From: Ampullaceana balthica
Lineage: Eukaryota; Mollusca; Gastropoda; Lymnaeidae
Assembly: GCA_944989445.1 (NCBI GenBank)
Contig: CALYLW010000570.1
Span: 248,001 to 312,000 of the forward strand
Direction: 5' to 3'
DNA: 64,000 nucleotides
The position numbers were made by a program, and so were the translations under genes. Position 1 is the stretch's first letter, and each line of letters begins with the position of its first letter. The notes under the pieces are model-generated. The model searched no databases. It saw only the letters and a program-made list of their open reading frames with translations, and was not told the DNA's origin. Shown here piece after piece: positions 44,205-54,955 of the stretch.

Positions 44205-46793
44205 TCAAATATTAGTCAGTTTGACCATTTCCACCTCTATCATCTCCCGGTCACCACCTCTATGACATACCCGGTCAACTATGCCTCCACCTCTGAAATT
44301 TCCCCGGTCATCCCTGTCACCACCTCTGCTACTTATCCGGTCAACTCTACCTCCGCCTCTTAATTTTCCCCGGTCATTCCTGCCACTATCTCTACAGCTT
44401 ACCCGGTCAACTCTACGACTTACCCGGTCAACTCTACCTCCGCCTCTGAATTTTCCCCGGTCATTCCTGCCACTACCTCTACAGCTTACCTGGTCAACTC
44501 TACGACTTACCCGGTCAACTCTACTTCCACCTCTGAAGTCTCCCCGATCACCCCTGTCACTACCTGTACGACTTACCTTGTCAGCTCTACTTCCGCCTCT
44601 GAAGTCCCCCCGATCACCCCTGTCACTATCTTTAAATTCTAATTCTCGACATATCAAGTTCCACTTTGTCTCCATTACTAACTCAGCAAACCGGCCATCT
44701 TCACACTCGCGAATCAATTTTTTCTGGAGGATCCCAATTATCATCCAAATTATTAGACCCCATGAACAAACAAAGCTTTTAATTGTCTTTCGGCCTCCGT
44801 AACTCGACCGAATCCTAACCCTTATTTGGTCCACATCCTTTGAGTCTTTGTCGGTCCTGGTCTGCTTATTCCTTGGTAGTCCTGTCTCAACAGTTTCTCT
44901 GTCACTGTCTCTCTCGCCAGCTTGGTCACGAGCAACGTTTGTTGTGCTGTGTGTTTCCCGGTTAGCAGCACACCCTCTCCAATCACAACAATGCATTGTT
45001 GGGCACGCAGTTAATTTCTCACCAACTCACTTGCAGCGATTTTCATTTTGTTTTTCTTCTACTTTCTCATAAGTCATTTCTTTCATTTGCCCCTTAATTT
45101 CCTTTTTTCCATCATTAGGCGTGCTATCTTCTATTAACTCAGTAGCACACTCAATTTTCCCATCATCTTCATTAGTTTGCTCCAGTGTAAATTCCTCCAC
45201 TTCCGTGTCCCTAGTCACATCCTTAACTTCAATTTCATCTGTATAACTCTCAATTTGATTCATCTTTCTTTCTGATCCTAATGCGGCTACCGCAACTAAC
45301 TGATCTTCTGTGGCCTTCACCTCAACTTGCATATCTTGGTCAATAATCTTTCCCTTTTCAACTAGGAGACGTTCAATTATATTTCCCCCTTCTCTCTCAG
45401 TAATTCTTGTAAGTCAACAATTTCAGAATTTTTTTTCCTTAACTTCAGACTTAGATCATAATTTTTTTCTTCTTTTCTATAACAATTCTCGCGGTGGTCG
45501 AGTGGCAGCGCACTGGACTGTCGTACCGATGGTCACGGGTTCGAATCCGTGTGAAGGCAAGGGTTTGTTCCCAGGGCCTAGGGCGTCCCTGAGTCACCCC
45601 GCTCCGAATGGGTACCTAACACTACATGTAGTTAGGCGGCTGGGTAATGCGTGGAACCCACAAAGCCGTGGCCTGTGAACGCTGCATCACTTGCCAAACA
45701 GATCATCTGTCATGGTCTGTGGACGCAACTATCTTCTGCATAGAAGGAGCGTCTGTATAGATAAGACAAATTAAGACAATTCTCCACATTTCAGTAGTGT
45801 CTTCTTCTTTAATTGCTAGTTCTAGGGTTAACTCATTATTTTCATCTTCTTTATGCGTCAGTCTTTCTTTAATATCTGTGTTTTCTATCTCTTTTTCATT
45901 TAGCTCCCTCTGTACTTTCTCCAATAGTTCATCTTTATCAGCCACCGTCTTATTCAGCTCTGTTGTCTTGTGGTTTGCAATTCTTATGTTTCCTTCAATT
46001 TCTGCCAGTTTTTCATCTTTATTCTCAATTATTTTGAACAAACAAGATTTTTCTTTACCATTTTGAACTAAAAAAAATTCCATTTCGGCAATTTTCATTC
46101 TTAAGTTCATTGACTCAACTTCAGTTTCCTCAATTTCTAATTTTGTGTTTTATGCCCTCTTTTTCCAGATCCGTTAGTCTAGTTTCAACATTGCACAATT
46201 TTGGCTCTAGATTGCTTAATGTCTCTTTTTGTTCATTTAGTTCCTTCTCTTTAACGGACAGTTTATTTCTTAACTCACTAACGAGTTTATTACTTTCTTC
46301 CATGCTGTGGTTTAAATCGTCTATTACTTTTTTATGTTCGGCATCCCGGTCCTTAAGGAACCTAAATTTCCTTTTCTGTTTGTTCAGATTCTTCAAATTT
46401 CTTTATAGATTCTCTGATTTTCCTTTTAGCTTCTACAATTGGTTCTCTTCTACCTTGATTATTTTGTTTTCTGGTCTTAAGAAAATTCTCCCTAACTGTA
46501 TTACGGTTGTCTTTGTACCCTCCAAGGATCATATTTTCCTTTGTATACATTATGCTACTGACTGGTTCCACCACCTTATACACATCTTTCGTTACATACG
46601 GATCTTCGCAGTATAAGCTTGCTATTCCATATAATTCATCATCACATTCATTAACAGTTACTTCATTAGTTAATTGAAACTGATTTATCTTCTTTTCTTC
46701 CCTATGTGTGTTCCTTTCTAAAGTATCACCAGCACAATCAGTTAATCTATCTTTAACACATCCACTTCTGACAGCTCCTTCCGACACAGCCAC
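44205..46793 (-). pseudogene. Coiled-coil and RG-repeat protein, Gag-like, broken
   Basis: Not a recognised family. Read on the minus strand it starts near 46793 with MAVSEGAVRSG, goes through a charged region and long heptad-like coiled coils (EKELNEQKETLSNLEPKL; 45703-46396), is split by a SINE at 45491-45775, continues in acidic pieces (45027-45480), and ends with tandem repeats of the type RGDRGDFRGGSRVDRVSRR (44205-44640), about six units. Stops and frame changes occur near 46380, 46112, 45390 and 45025. RG-rich repeats often bind RNA. Order and the absence of pol resemble the gag-only elements at 34811 and 55919, but no zinc knuckle is seen. Confidence 0.55.
45491..45775 (+). mobile_element. 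tRNA-derived SINE with LINE-like tail
   Basis: The head has perfect pol III boxes: TGGTCGAGTGG (A) and GGGTTCGAATCC (B). The body follows, and the tail has GACGCAACTATCTTCTGCAT then AGAAGGAGCGTC and GATAAGA, as in the LINE at 26257-27694. The 9-bp duplication ACAATTCTC flanks it exactly (45482-45490, 45776-45784). Confidence 0.95.
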
Positions 46794-47105
46794 TTCTGAC
46801 AGCTACCTCCGACACAACCACTTCTGACAGCTATCTCCGACACAGCCACTTCCGACAGCTACCTTCGACACAGCCACTTCTGACAGCTACCTCCGACACA
46901 GCCACTTCTGACAGCTACCTTCGACACAGCCACTTCTGACAGCTACCTCCGACACAGCTACTTCTGACAGCTACCTCCGACACAGCAACTTCTGACAGCT
47001 ATCTCCAAAACTGCCACTTCTGACAGCTACCTCCGACACAGCCACTTCTGACAGCTACCTCCGAAACAACCACTTCTGACAGCTACCTCCAACACTGCCA
47101 CTTCT
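46775..47105 (+). repeat. 28-bp minisatellite
   Basis: About 12 units with core CACTTCTGACAGCTACCTCC followed by GACACAGC. The minus-strand start of the coiled-coil gene (MAVSEGAVRSG) lies in the edge of this array. Confidence 0.9.
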
Positions 47106-47155
47106 GTCAACGTTTGCTGACTTCGATAAAATGGCTCAATAAGTTTGACGAGCCC

Positions 47156-47682
47156 GATTCCAGATTCACCGGAGCCAGAGCAATATTTCATAAATTTTTA
47201 TCTCAAACCCAGCATGCTGGATTTGGTCGGATTTATGAAGCAAATTTCTGCCGGAGCCGGATTTGTAAATATGGTCGGATTCCGGATTTGCCGGAGCCGC
47301 ATTCGAAACCGATACAACCTTAATTTCTGTGAAGTCAGATATAAAATGATAATCGGTTTAAAATCGGCGTTACATAAGAGATAACCGGTTTGCAAAAAAT
47401 AAAAACAAAAAAAACCCCATAAAAACATGAAATTAACAACCCTAAACATGACTAACCATTGCTAGGGTCGGCGAATCACAGTTTATCTTTAGGGGTGATA
47501 GTAATAAAGGGTGGGGGCGCGTAACAACCTCTGTGCGCATGTCTCCACGTTTACTCGTTATTTTTCATTACTTCGTGCTGCTGTTTGTGTCCGTACTCTC
47601 ACCCCCCCCCGTTCTTTGCACTATCTATGATGAGCAAAGCTGCGGCGTATGCTTCGCTGCGGGTCGTTCTTGTATCTCCTTT
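47156..47682 (+). repeat. 527-bp repeat, copy 2
   Basis: Partner of 40498-41024, with scattered substitutions and small indels, such as an expanded C run near 47603. Confidence 0.8.
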
Positions 47683-47846
47683 TTTGTTATTCCCTATCCA
47701 GCCAGCGTCCCTTTAAATAAAAGGATTGCTAGCAGCTAATACAAGACTGTAACTTGTAACTAAATAGTTCATCGGTTCCTTTAACATACTTTGTTTGTAC
47801 TACGGGATCGGCCTTCCCAGCCAAAAAGATTATTCATGAATAAATA

Positions 47847-48924
47847 GAAGTAAAAAAAAAGATTTTTAAAAACCACGTTTTTATAAGCGAACTAAAAAGA
47901 AGAAAATAATTTTAAAGTTATAAGATCAAATAATTTGATTTAATATGACTAAAAACGTGGGGCGGGCGCTTATGAGGTTTAACATATGCAGCTCACTCAT
48001 ACTCTCACTTATAGATCTCTCTTTTGCCTTCTAAATTAGAAATCTTTAATTTTTATACCAAACACCCGCCCCACGTTTTTAGTCATATTAAATCAAAGTA
48101 CTTGAGCTTATAAATTTTTAATTATTTTCTTCTTTTTAGTCCGCTTATAAAAACGTGTTTTTTAAAATCTTTTTTTTTACTTCTATTTATTTTCTTCTTT
48201 TTAGTCCACTTAAAACAACCTGGTTTTTAAAAATATTTTTTAACCTCTATTTATTTTACCAAACACCTCACAAGCGCCCGCCCAACGTTTAAAAAACATG
48301 GTGATGTGGTCACGGGGTGAACTCATGGATGTCAACAAAAGCAAACGGTACAGATGCTTATATATAGACTATATATAAACGAAAAGTTCAATAATTTAAT
48401 AACGGTACATTCGATCGATCTGCAATTTTGATACAATGCATTGTCATCCAAGATGTATCTGTGGTAAAATTTTCAGATCCCTAGGACCATCAAAAGTGGT
48501 TCAACATTACGTTGGCAGATTTGAAAAAAATTAGACCTTGTCATAACATGGCGGAGAGCTATTAATAGAAATATTGGGGCTATATTTATCTTTTTTAAGG
48601 ACAGATTTCATAAAAATTTAATAAAAGATACGAGTCAATATGTAAATGTAGGTATATTGAGAAGGCTGTATTTTGTCAGCTATTTGTTAATTCTACGTTA
48701 ATTTAAGACAGCAAATTGGAATTGAAAAAGGAAAAAAGTTTCGTAATTTTACTATGCTAACAATTTTGAGAACATAGTGATTCGACTGTATTTATGCTTC
48801 AATACATTGTTCCGCTAAAATGTAATCTAAAAATAGAACATTACTCATTGAGCTAGGACGTTTTTCGGCTTCAGAAATGACCAACCCTATGCCACAGGAA
48901 CGAAAGCGAGTTAATAAAACGTGG
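47847..48924. repeat. Insertion with internal inverted repeats
   Basis: Contains AAAAACGTGGGGCGGGCGCT near 47951 and its inverted partner at 48064-48085, plus CCTCACAAGCGCCCGCCC near 48265. 48240-48924 is largely the reverse complement of 54590-54950, including AATGCATTGTCATCCA. No coding frame. Confidence 0.6.
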
Positions 48925-48996
48925 TTAAAAAATGGAATACGAAGAAATAACTGTTTGCCGGTATCCTAATATTGAGTGTAAAAATAGAATTTATTT

Positions 48997-49069
48997 CCCA
49001 CGCCGGGAATCGATCGCGTGACCGCTTGCACAGCAGGGCGGCATTCTACCTCAAGACCGCACAAGCCTT
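48997..49069 (-). repeat. tRNA-like segment in hAT element copy 4
   Basis: Minus strand: GTGCGGTCTTGAGGTAGAAT in the A-box region and CGATCGATTCCCGG as B box. Closest to the segment at 53652-53720. Confidence 0.6.
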
Positions 49070-49160
49070 ATGAAAATAAGTGAAGTTTAAAAATATAAAC
49101 AATAATCGTTAATATTTTCTCTTTGTGAACCTGTAAAATCAGTTTTTTAGAATTAATTTA

Positions 49161-49335
49161 CACATATCTCCTTATTTCTCGTCACATATCTCCTTATTTC
49201 TTGTCAAATATCTCCTTGTTTATTGTCACATATCTCCTTATTTCTTGTTACATGTTTTCTTATTTCTTGTTACATACTTCCTTATTTCTTGTTACATACC
49301 TTATTATTCCTTGTAACATATCTCCTCATTTCACA
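49161..49335 (+). repeat. 22-bp minisatellite, distal block
   Basis: About eight diverging units, nearly 7 kb from the other blocks. Confidence 0.85.
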
Positions 49336-49379
49336 CATACATTGACAAACAGGGCACCGACTCGACCTTTCACATAGTG

Positions 49380-50520
49380 TAGGACTATTTGCACGTGTCT
49401 GGAAGGCGAGGTACTTATTTAAGTTTTACTCTTAAGTGTCGGCGCAAACCCGCCATTATTGGTGACATTGTTGAGTTCTGCCAATGTTGTCAAAGTCGTC
49501 GTATCGTTGTTCACGACTTAAAGATTACATTTTCGGCACTATAAAATGACACCCCGAAACGACCAGAGCTCCTGCTTTGTCAGCCATGTTTGAACAAATA
49601 AATGATCAGCTATTACGATTCTAAATGGGAACAAACCAGAAATTCCCCAGTATATGCTTGATTTTTTTCAGAATTATAAAGAAACTCCTAAATGTAAAAA
49701 AACAAAACAAGTAGATTGTAAATAAAAGGCACTTGCCTATTAACCGATATATCATTTACTATCAAATCTGGTAGACATTAGCAAAAATCTTTTATCGTTA
49801 TCATTGAAATAGTATAAACAACCATTTTTCACCAACTTGTCAGAACCTCTCAACAATGTTTTGATATAAACCCAAAAATTTTGCAAAGAGGCCTCACCAC
49901 TGAATACAATAACCATGCAGTGCCAAGTATGGGGCTTAGTCAGTTTTTATAAGATCTATATCCTTAAGGCAACGTCAAAGAGAACTAAATAATTATTAGC
50001 TTTAGATGGACTTCAGCAATAACTGCAGCAGTTTAAAGTTCTACATCATTAGGAGTTTTTCTTAACTCCGTTATTTGTCGCCTTGGTTGTATGGATACTT
50101 TAATTAATAACCAGGAATAAGAGGTTTTTGAACTTTATTATTTACAACCTTATGGAACAGTTTCTAACTGCTCACCGGATTGCATATACCGACCATGCAC
50201 AACAAACGGACAACAGGAACTTGAAAATCAAACTTTTGAGGACTCTTAGCAAGTTTGTCTATGACAAAGAAAATGACTGGGGCCAATCTAGTTTTAGGTT
50301 TGCATATCAAACACATGTACATGCTTCAATCAGGTGCATTCCTTTGATGTCATATATGAAAGGAAGTCAAAGCTATGGACCTAAGACAGCCAGAAGATGG
50401 AATGACTTTCACATTACATATTCGGACATCAACGCTGACAAAGTCACTGTGAAGGGGGGCCTACAAAAAAAAAGAAACCAAAGAGGACCAGTGAAGAAAC
50501 AGAATTGCACAAGACACTAA
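49380..50520 (+). pseudogene. Ty3-type integrase relic and adjoining open frame
   Basis: Near 49461-49520 the translation DIVEFCQCCQSRRIVV is the cysteine pair of an integrase zinc domain. At 50128-50520 a 130-codon frame contains NRNLKIKLLRTLSKFVYDKE and HVHASIRC, resembling the part after the catalytic glutamate. Catalytic residues are not seen. The C-terminal third, with YGPKTARRWNDFHITY, is not recognised. Confidence 0.6.
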
Positions 50521-51205
50521 CATACACATGGCTCCTAAACTTTCAGATTAGGACTGACGCCTCACCGCCAATTTCAGGAAGGAAGTATCTTAGCACAAGT
50601 CTTGGCCTTTCTTTTAACGAAGTTGTATACTTTGGACGCACAAAAGATCTTGAACAACTGTGTCGTACATATTAACCGAAGGCAATGAAACCTCTTACCC
50701 CTGGGTCATCAGCAATATTGTGACCTGATCAGAGAACAAGCACATCCTCCTCAGTTATTTAACACTGACATGACAAAACAACTACATGACAACTTGAACC
50801 AAAATATGAACACGATTACAAACATTTCTGGCACCTATCATCATGTGCCTAGGCATTTGGGGGATATACATTGACCTATACTATAATCTGGACACTGGTT
50901 TAATCTGACCTCTTACACCAGGTATAGCTATTCTAAATAGTTATAGAAATTATATATCAGTTTTATTTTATGTTTTATGACGAGGGGGTTTCTTTTAAAT
51001 TTCGCTTTATTTTGATTAGATTTGGCATAGGTTTTATGTGTGCACTTTGTCAAGGCGAAATCTTCAAGAAGCTTAATAGAATACTATTAATGTTTCGCAT
51101 GTAATCTCCAATGTTCCTAATAAACACAACGTAAATTGTGTTAAAAACATAGTTTTTTTTCAGATAACGTAAAAATTAAATCACTAGCAATGACGAAGCT
51201 CTTAC
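50521..51205. other. Intron 1 start, no recognised features
   Basis: Possibly the decayed end of the preceding relic. No supported frame. Confidence 0.5.
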
Positions 51206-51266
51206 CTTGACAGCTCGCAGGGTTGTAGTTGCCAATGAGGATCAGTGACAATATAGATTTCTGCAT
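51206..51266 (-). CDS. Secreted chitin-binding C-type lectin, exon 1 (signal peptide)
   Basis: The start codon is at 51266-51264. The exon reads MQKSILSLILIGNYNPASCQ, a short basic start, a hydrophobic stretch and a small-residue cleavage region, i.e. a secretory signal peptide. The donor G|GTAAGA is at 51205. One base is left over, which fits the two-base start of exon 2. The link to exon 2 over a 22.4-kb intron is inferred from phase and from biological sense: a secreted chitin-binding protein needs a leader. An upstream non-coding exon cannot be excluded. Confidence 0.7.
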
Positions 51267-51290
51267 GGATTAATATACAAATAAGATCAG

Positions 51291-51297
51291 TTTTATA
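51291..51297 (-). promoter_or_regulatory. TATA-like box upstream of lectin exon 1
   Basis: TATAAAA on the minus strand starts 31 nt before the ATG. If used, the 5' UTR would be almost nil, so the real start site may be elsewhere. Confidence 0.35.
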
Positions 51298-52284
51298 GTT
51301 TTTTAAAAATCACTTTCACTGATTATAACTATAGCATGTGTTTACAAGGAAAATTAGAGAAGGTTGGGGCAGTGGCGTAGCTAGGGGGGCGGTCCGCCCC
51401 GGGCGTCACTCATTTAGGGGCGGCAATTGTGGGCATTTGAAAATTACAGCCATTTCCGACAAACGCCTCTTTTCTTTTCAAGGGGGAAACCAAGGTGAAA
51501 CAAAAATATTCGTAATTTCGAGTCTTAATTAACGGATTCGCACAACATTTGTTTGGTTATATAGTGGATATTATAACTAACGCAAAACCGTTCAAAAATT
51601 TTTAATCGCTCAAAAAAAAAGTATCCATTTGTTTGGAAAACTAAGCGGTATAAGTATAAGTCACAGATGACGCTATTATAAGAAAACTACCCTACATCAC
51701 CGCTGGGCCGAATAATGTGTGCTATTAATATCACCACGACAGTTTTTACGTGGAATTTCGACATTCGCAGAATGATGCGTGAAAAAGCACCTACCTACAA
51801 GGCATTTTAGTTCAAATATTGTGTTTAACTTGCAAGTAGTAATTTATATTACTGTTTCAGTTTTCAATAAACTATTATAAGATAAATTAATAAAAATTAA
51901 ATTTATTTTGTTTTTATTGCATTAAAGTAGCACAACAAATTTGTGTTTTTCATTAAAATACTGTTATTTATTAAGCGTGTTACGCATATCCAATTAAAGT
52001 AATAGTAATGTGTAAATAATTTGAATTCATTTATGATTTGGAAAATTATTAAGATTTATGACAAGAATATGTAAATATTCAAATTTCTCAGTTAATCAAC
52101 ACAACAATAGTCATAATAAGTTCGAAAAAGACATACTTTAAACTTTCAAGAGTCTTGGAAAAATTGACATCTGAACAAGTAGCTAGGAAAACGAGATCAG
52201 ATGCTGGAATTTTACTCAATTCAATACAATCTTTTTCTCTTATATGTTATCTCAATTTATGGGAACCCGTCATTTTTTAAAATT

Positions 52285-52985
52285 AATGCAAAGCCATTGC
52301 ATGGAACAAAGAGATGTGCTAATACAAAATGCTGTTATATCAGCCAAACAATTTGCGAAGAGATGGAGATATCAACTGAACGCCTAGTTAGAAGGAGAAA
52401 AAATATGACTAGGGAAAATTCAGAAGTCGTGGTTCTATCTTTAGAACAAGAAGTACAACGAGAAATGTTTTTATCCATGGATGGACTTATAAAATAAAAT
52501 AAAATAATGCTTTGATGAGTTGCATGTCCTTGCAAGAAAATATTCGTATATAATACCATGTAACCTACTAAATGAAACATTTGAAGATCAAATAAATTAC
52601 TTTATTGACATTGACACTTCAATATGGAAAGAAAATGATCCAGGTTGTTATGGCTGTACCTACACTACAAGAAGAGGCATGGTGTTAGAAGAACGGGGCA
52701 AAAGGCACCCTTGATCTATTAAAATGTATTCAACAGTACAGATTGGAAAATTCTGTGCCCAACATTGTAATTTTGCTATGAATTTTTTCAGCTATTGCTA
52801 TCAGTGTCGCTAGTTGTGAAAGGAGCTTCTCCAAACTGAAGTTGATAAAAAATTATCTTCGTTCCACTTTGAGTGATTTAAGATTACAAAATCTTGCAAT
52901 GCTGTCCATAGAACAAGATATTACAAATAATTTTAATTTTGTTAGCATAATACACGATTTTTCTATTAGAAAGTTAGGAAAATGA
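52285..52985 (+). pseudogene. hAT transposase remnant, copy B
   Basis: Open piece 52201-52497 includes CEEMEISTERLVRRRK. The C-terminal dimerisation domain at 52791-52985 is well preserved: AIAISVASCERSFSKL, KLIKNYLRSTLSD and LAMLSIEQDI, ending with a stop at 52985. The catalytic middle is mostly missing. Confidence 0.8.
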
Positions 52986-53426
52986 ATGTATAAATATGTT
53001 TACATACTAATGTACAGAGGCATAACTGGGATTTTGACGCCCTTGGCTAATTTATTTTTGGAGATTTTTATTTAAATAAAAAATTAAAAATGAGAGATTT
53101 AGCGGCTCCCTTTTGAACTGGCGCAGGCCGGCGCCCTTGGCAACTGCCCCAATGCCAAGCCGATGTTACGCCACTGCTAATGTATACAATTTCTTTGTAA
53201 AAAAAAGTTATTTATTTATAAATACAAAATAAAAGGATAGTAATTGGTAATAATTTTTTTTGGTGTAAATTTTGAATATTTTTTGTCTCATGAGTGTGAC
53301 CTGTGACCTCAGTAACTTTCTTGTGGCCTTTAAAGAAAGTATATTGTATTTTTAAAAATGTGTTTTTATAGTTATATAATCTTATGCGGCCTCTTTTATT
53401 ACTGCTTACTTAAATATGGCATGCAA

Positions 53427-53999
53427 CTATGGCGGATTGGGGGGGGGGCTGAACGGGCTAAAGCCAGGGGCCCCCGATGATTAGGGGCCCCCAAATTTAG
53501 TATATTTTATAAGAAAGATGGACAAATGTTTGCATGAATTCCTGAAAATATCATAAATTAAATAAATTAATTTTAAAAAAAAACTGATTTTATAGGATCA
53601 CTAAGAGAAAATATTAACGATTATTGTTTATATTTTTAAACTTCACTTTTTTCATAAGGCTCGTGTGGTCTTGAGGTAGAAAGTCGCACTGTGGTCACGC
53701 GATCGATTCCCGGTGTGGGCACACATTTTTAAAAAAATTCTATTTTTACACTCAATATTAGGATACCGGCAAACAGTTATTTATTCATATTCCATTTTCT
53801 TCATGAATAATCTTTTTGGCTGGGAAGGCCGATCCCGTAGTACAGACAAAGTATGTTAAAGGAACCGATGAACTATTTAGTTACAAGTTACAGTCTTATA
53901 TTAGCTGCTAGCAATCATTTTATTTAAAGGGACGCTGGCTGGATAGGGCCCCAGTTTTAATTGCAGCCAGAGGCCCCGTGAAGTCTTAATCCGCCCCTG
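53427..53999 (+). mobile_element. Non-autonomous hAT element with tRNA-like body, copy 3
   Basis: 573 bp, from CTATGGCGGATTGG to CTTAATCCGCCCCTG. GCATGCAA flanks both sides exactly (53419-53426, 54000-54007). Best-preserved member of the family also present at 12918, 29120 and 47690. Confidence 0.9.
53652..53720 (+). repeat. tRNA-like segment in hAT element copy 3
   Basis: GTGTGGTCTTGAGGTAGAAA and GCGATCGATTCCCGG stand as A- and B-box-like motifs about 40 bp apart. Confidence 0.6.
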
Positions 54000-54100
54000 G
54001 CATGCAATGGTAAACATATTCCACATCTTTACTTCGTTTCAATTACAATTATTTATTCATGTTTATTAATTTTTAAAAAGCATAATATAAGTGACTAAGT

Positions 54101-54439
54101 GGCCGTCCATAAATGAAGCATGCTATTTTGTCTGATTTTTCACCCTCTTCCCCCTCGTTACACCTTATTTTCTGTTTGAAAAGGAGCATGTTTCAAATTA
54201 ATTTTTTGCCATTTAAGTATGTTTTTAGTGTAACGCTGCATTCTAATATCGTAACACGCGTTTTACATAAACGTCATTAAATAAAGTGTCCTTAATCAAA
54301 TATTTAAGTGGAAATTTATTTAAAGTTGCGCGATTTGACGTGACGTCACATTTCTTAAACACCCCCACCCTCGTCACACATCTTCACAAATGTTTGTGGC
54401 TCCCCCCCCCCAGGTGTCTGACGTCATTTATGGACGGCC
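54101..54439. mobile_element. MITE with GGCCGTCCATAAATGA ends
   Basis: The terminal repeat and its inversion TCATTTATGGACGGCC bound 339 bp with C-rich subterminal parts. Part of it is also present at the same place in hAT copy A (10587-10670), so it entered an ancestor. Confidence 0.7.
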
Positions 54440-54508
54440 CCTAAAAAGGGCGGCAAATTGGAGACCGCCCCGGGCGTCAAAAGTTCTATCTACGCCACTG
54501 GGTTGGGG

Positions 54509-54955
54509 TGTACAATTTTGTTATTAAATGAATAATTGAAGATAGCCGGGTTAGGAGGCGAGGATCGACTAAATAAACAAAAATTTTCCTGAAGTTTTTC
54601 TTTCCTTTTTAACCACGTTTTATTAACTCGCTTTCGTTCCTGTGGCATTGTCCAAGATTTTTTCAAATCTGCCAATGCAAAATTGAACCACTTCTAATGG
54701 TCCTAGAGATCTGAAAATTTTACCACATATAGATCGTGGATGACAATGCATTGAATTAAAGTTTCAGATCGATCGAATGTACCGTTATTAAATTATTGAA
54801 CTTTTTAGTTTATCTATAGTCTATATAAAAGCATATGTACCGTCGGCTTTTGTTGACATCCGTGAGTCGTGACCACATCACGATGTTTTTAAAACGTTGG
54901 TCGGGCGCTTGTGAGATGTTTGGTAAAATAAATAGAGGCAAAATAATATTGTTAA
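54509..54955. repeat. Inverted relative of 48240-48924
   Basis: Shares AACCACGTTTTATTAACTCG, GATGACAATGCATTGA and GGTCGGGCGCTTGTGAG with that region in the opposite direction. No gene. Confidence 0.55.

Larger units (their letters stand above)
47690..49140 (-). mobile_element. hAT element with tRNA-like body, copy 4, split
   Basis: 47690-47846 and about 48925-49140 match, inverted, the inner parts of 53427-53999. Between them lies about 1.1 kb of a different repeat (next feature). Terminal repeats are not recognisable. Confidence 0.6.
51370..54500 (+). mobile_element. hAT transposon copy B with perfect target duplication
   Basis: Ends CAGTGGCGTAGCTAG (51370) and CTATCTACGCCACTG (54500). GGTTGGGG flanks both sides (51362-51369, 54501-54508). 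Internal contents: decayed transposase (52285-52985), a nested hAT MITE (53427-53999) and a GGCCGTCCATAAATGA MITE (54101-54439). It sits 104 bp upstream of the lectin ATG. Confidence 0.95.

Noticed and set aside
44281..44802. Plus-strand 173-codon Pro/Leu/Arg-rich frame
   Set aside because: Antisense of the RG-repeat region; repeat period keeps it open.
45491..45565. Functional tRNA gene
   Set aside because: A and B boxes are good, but there is no acceptor stem; flanking 9-bp duplications and the LINE tail show a SINE.
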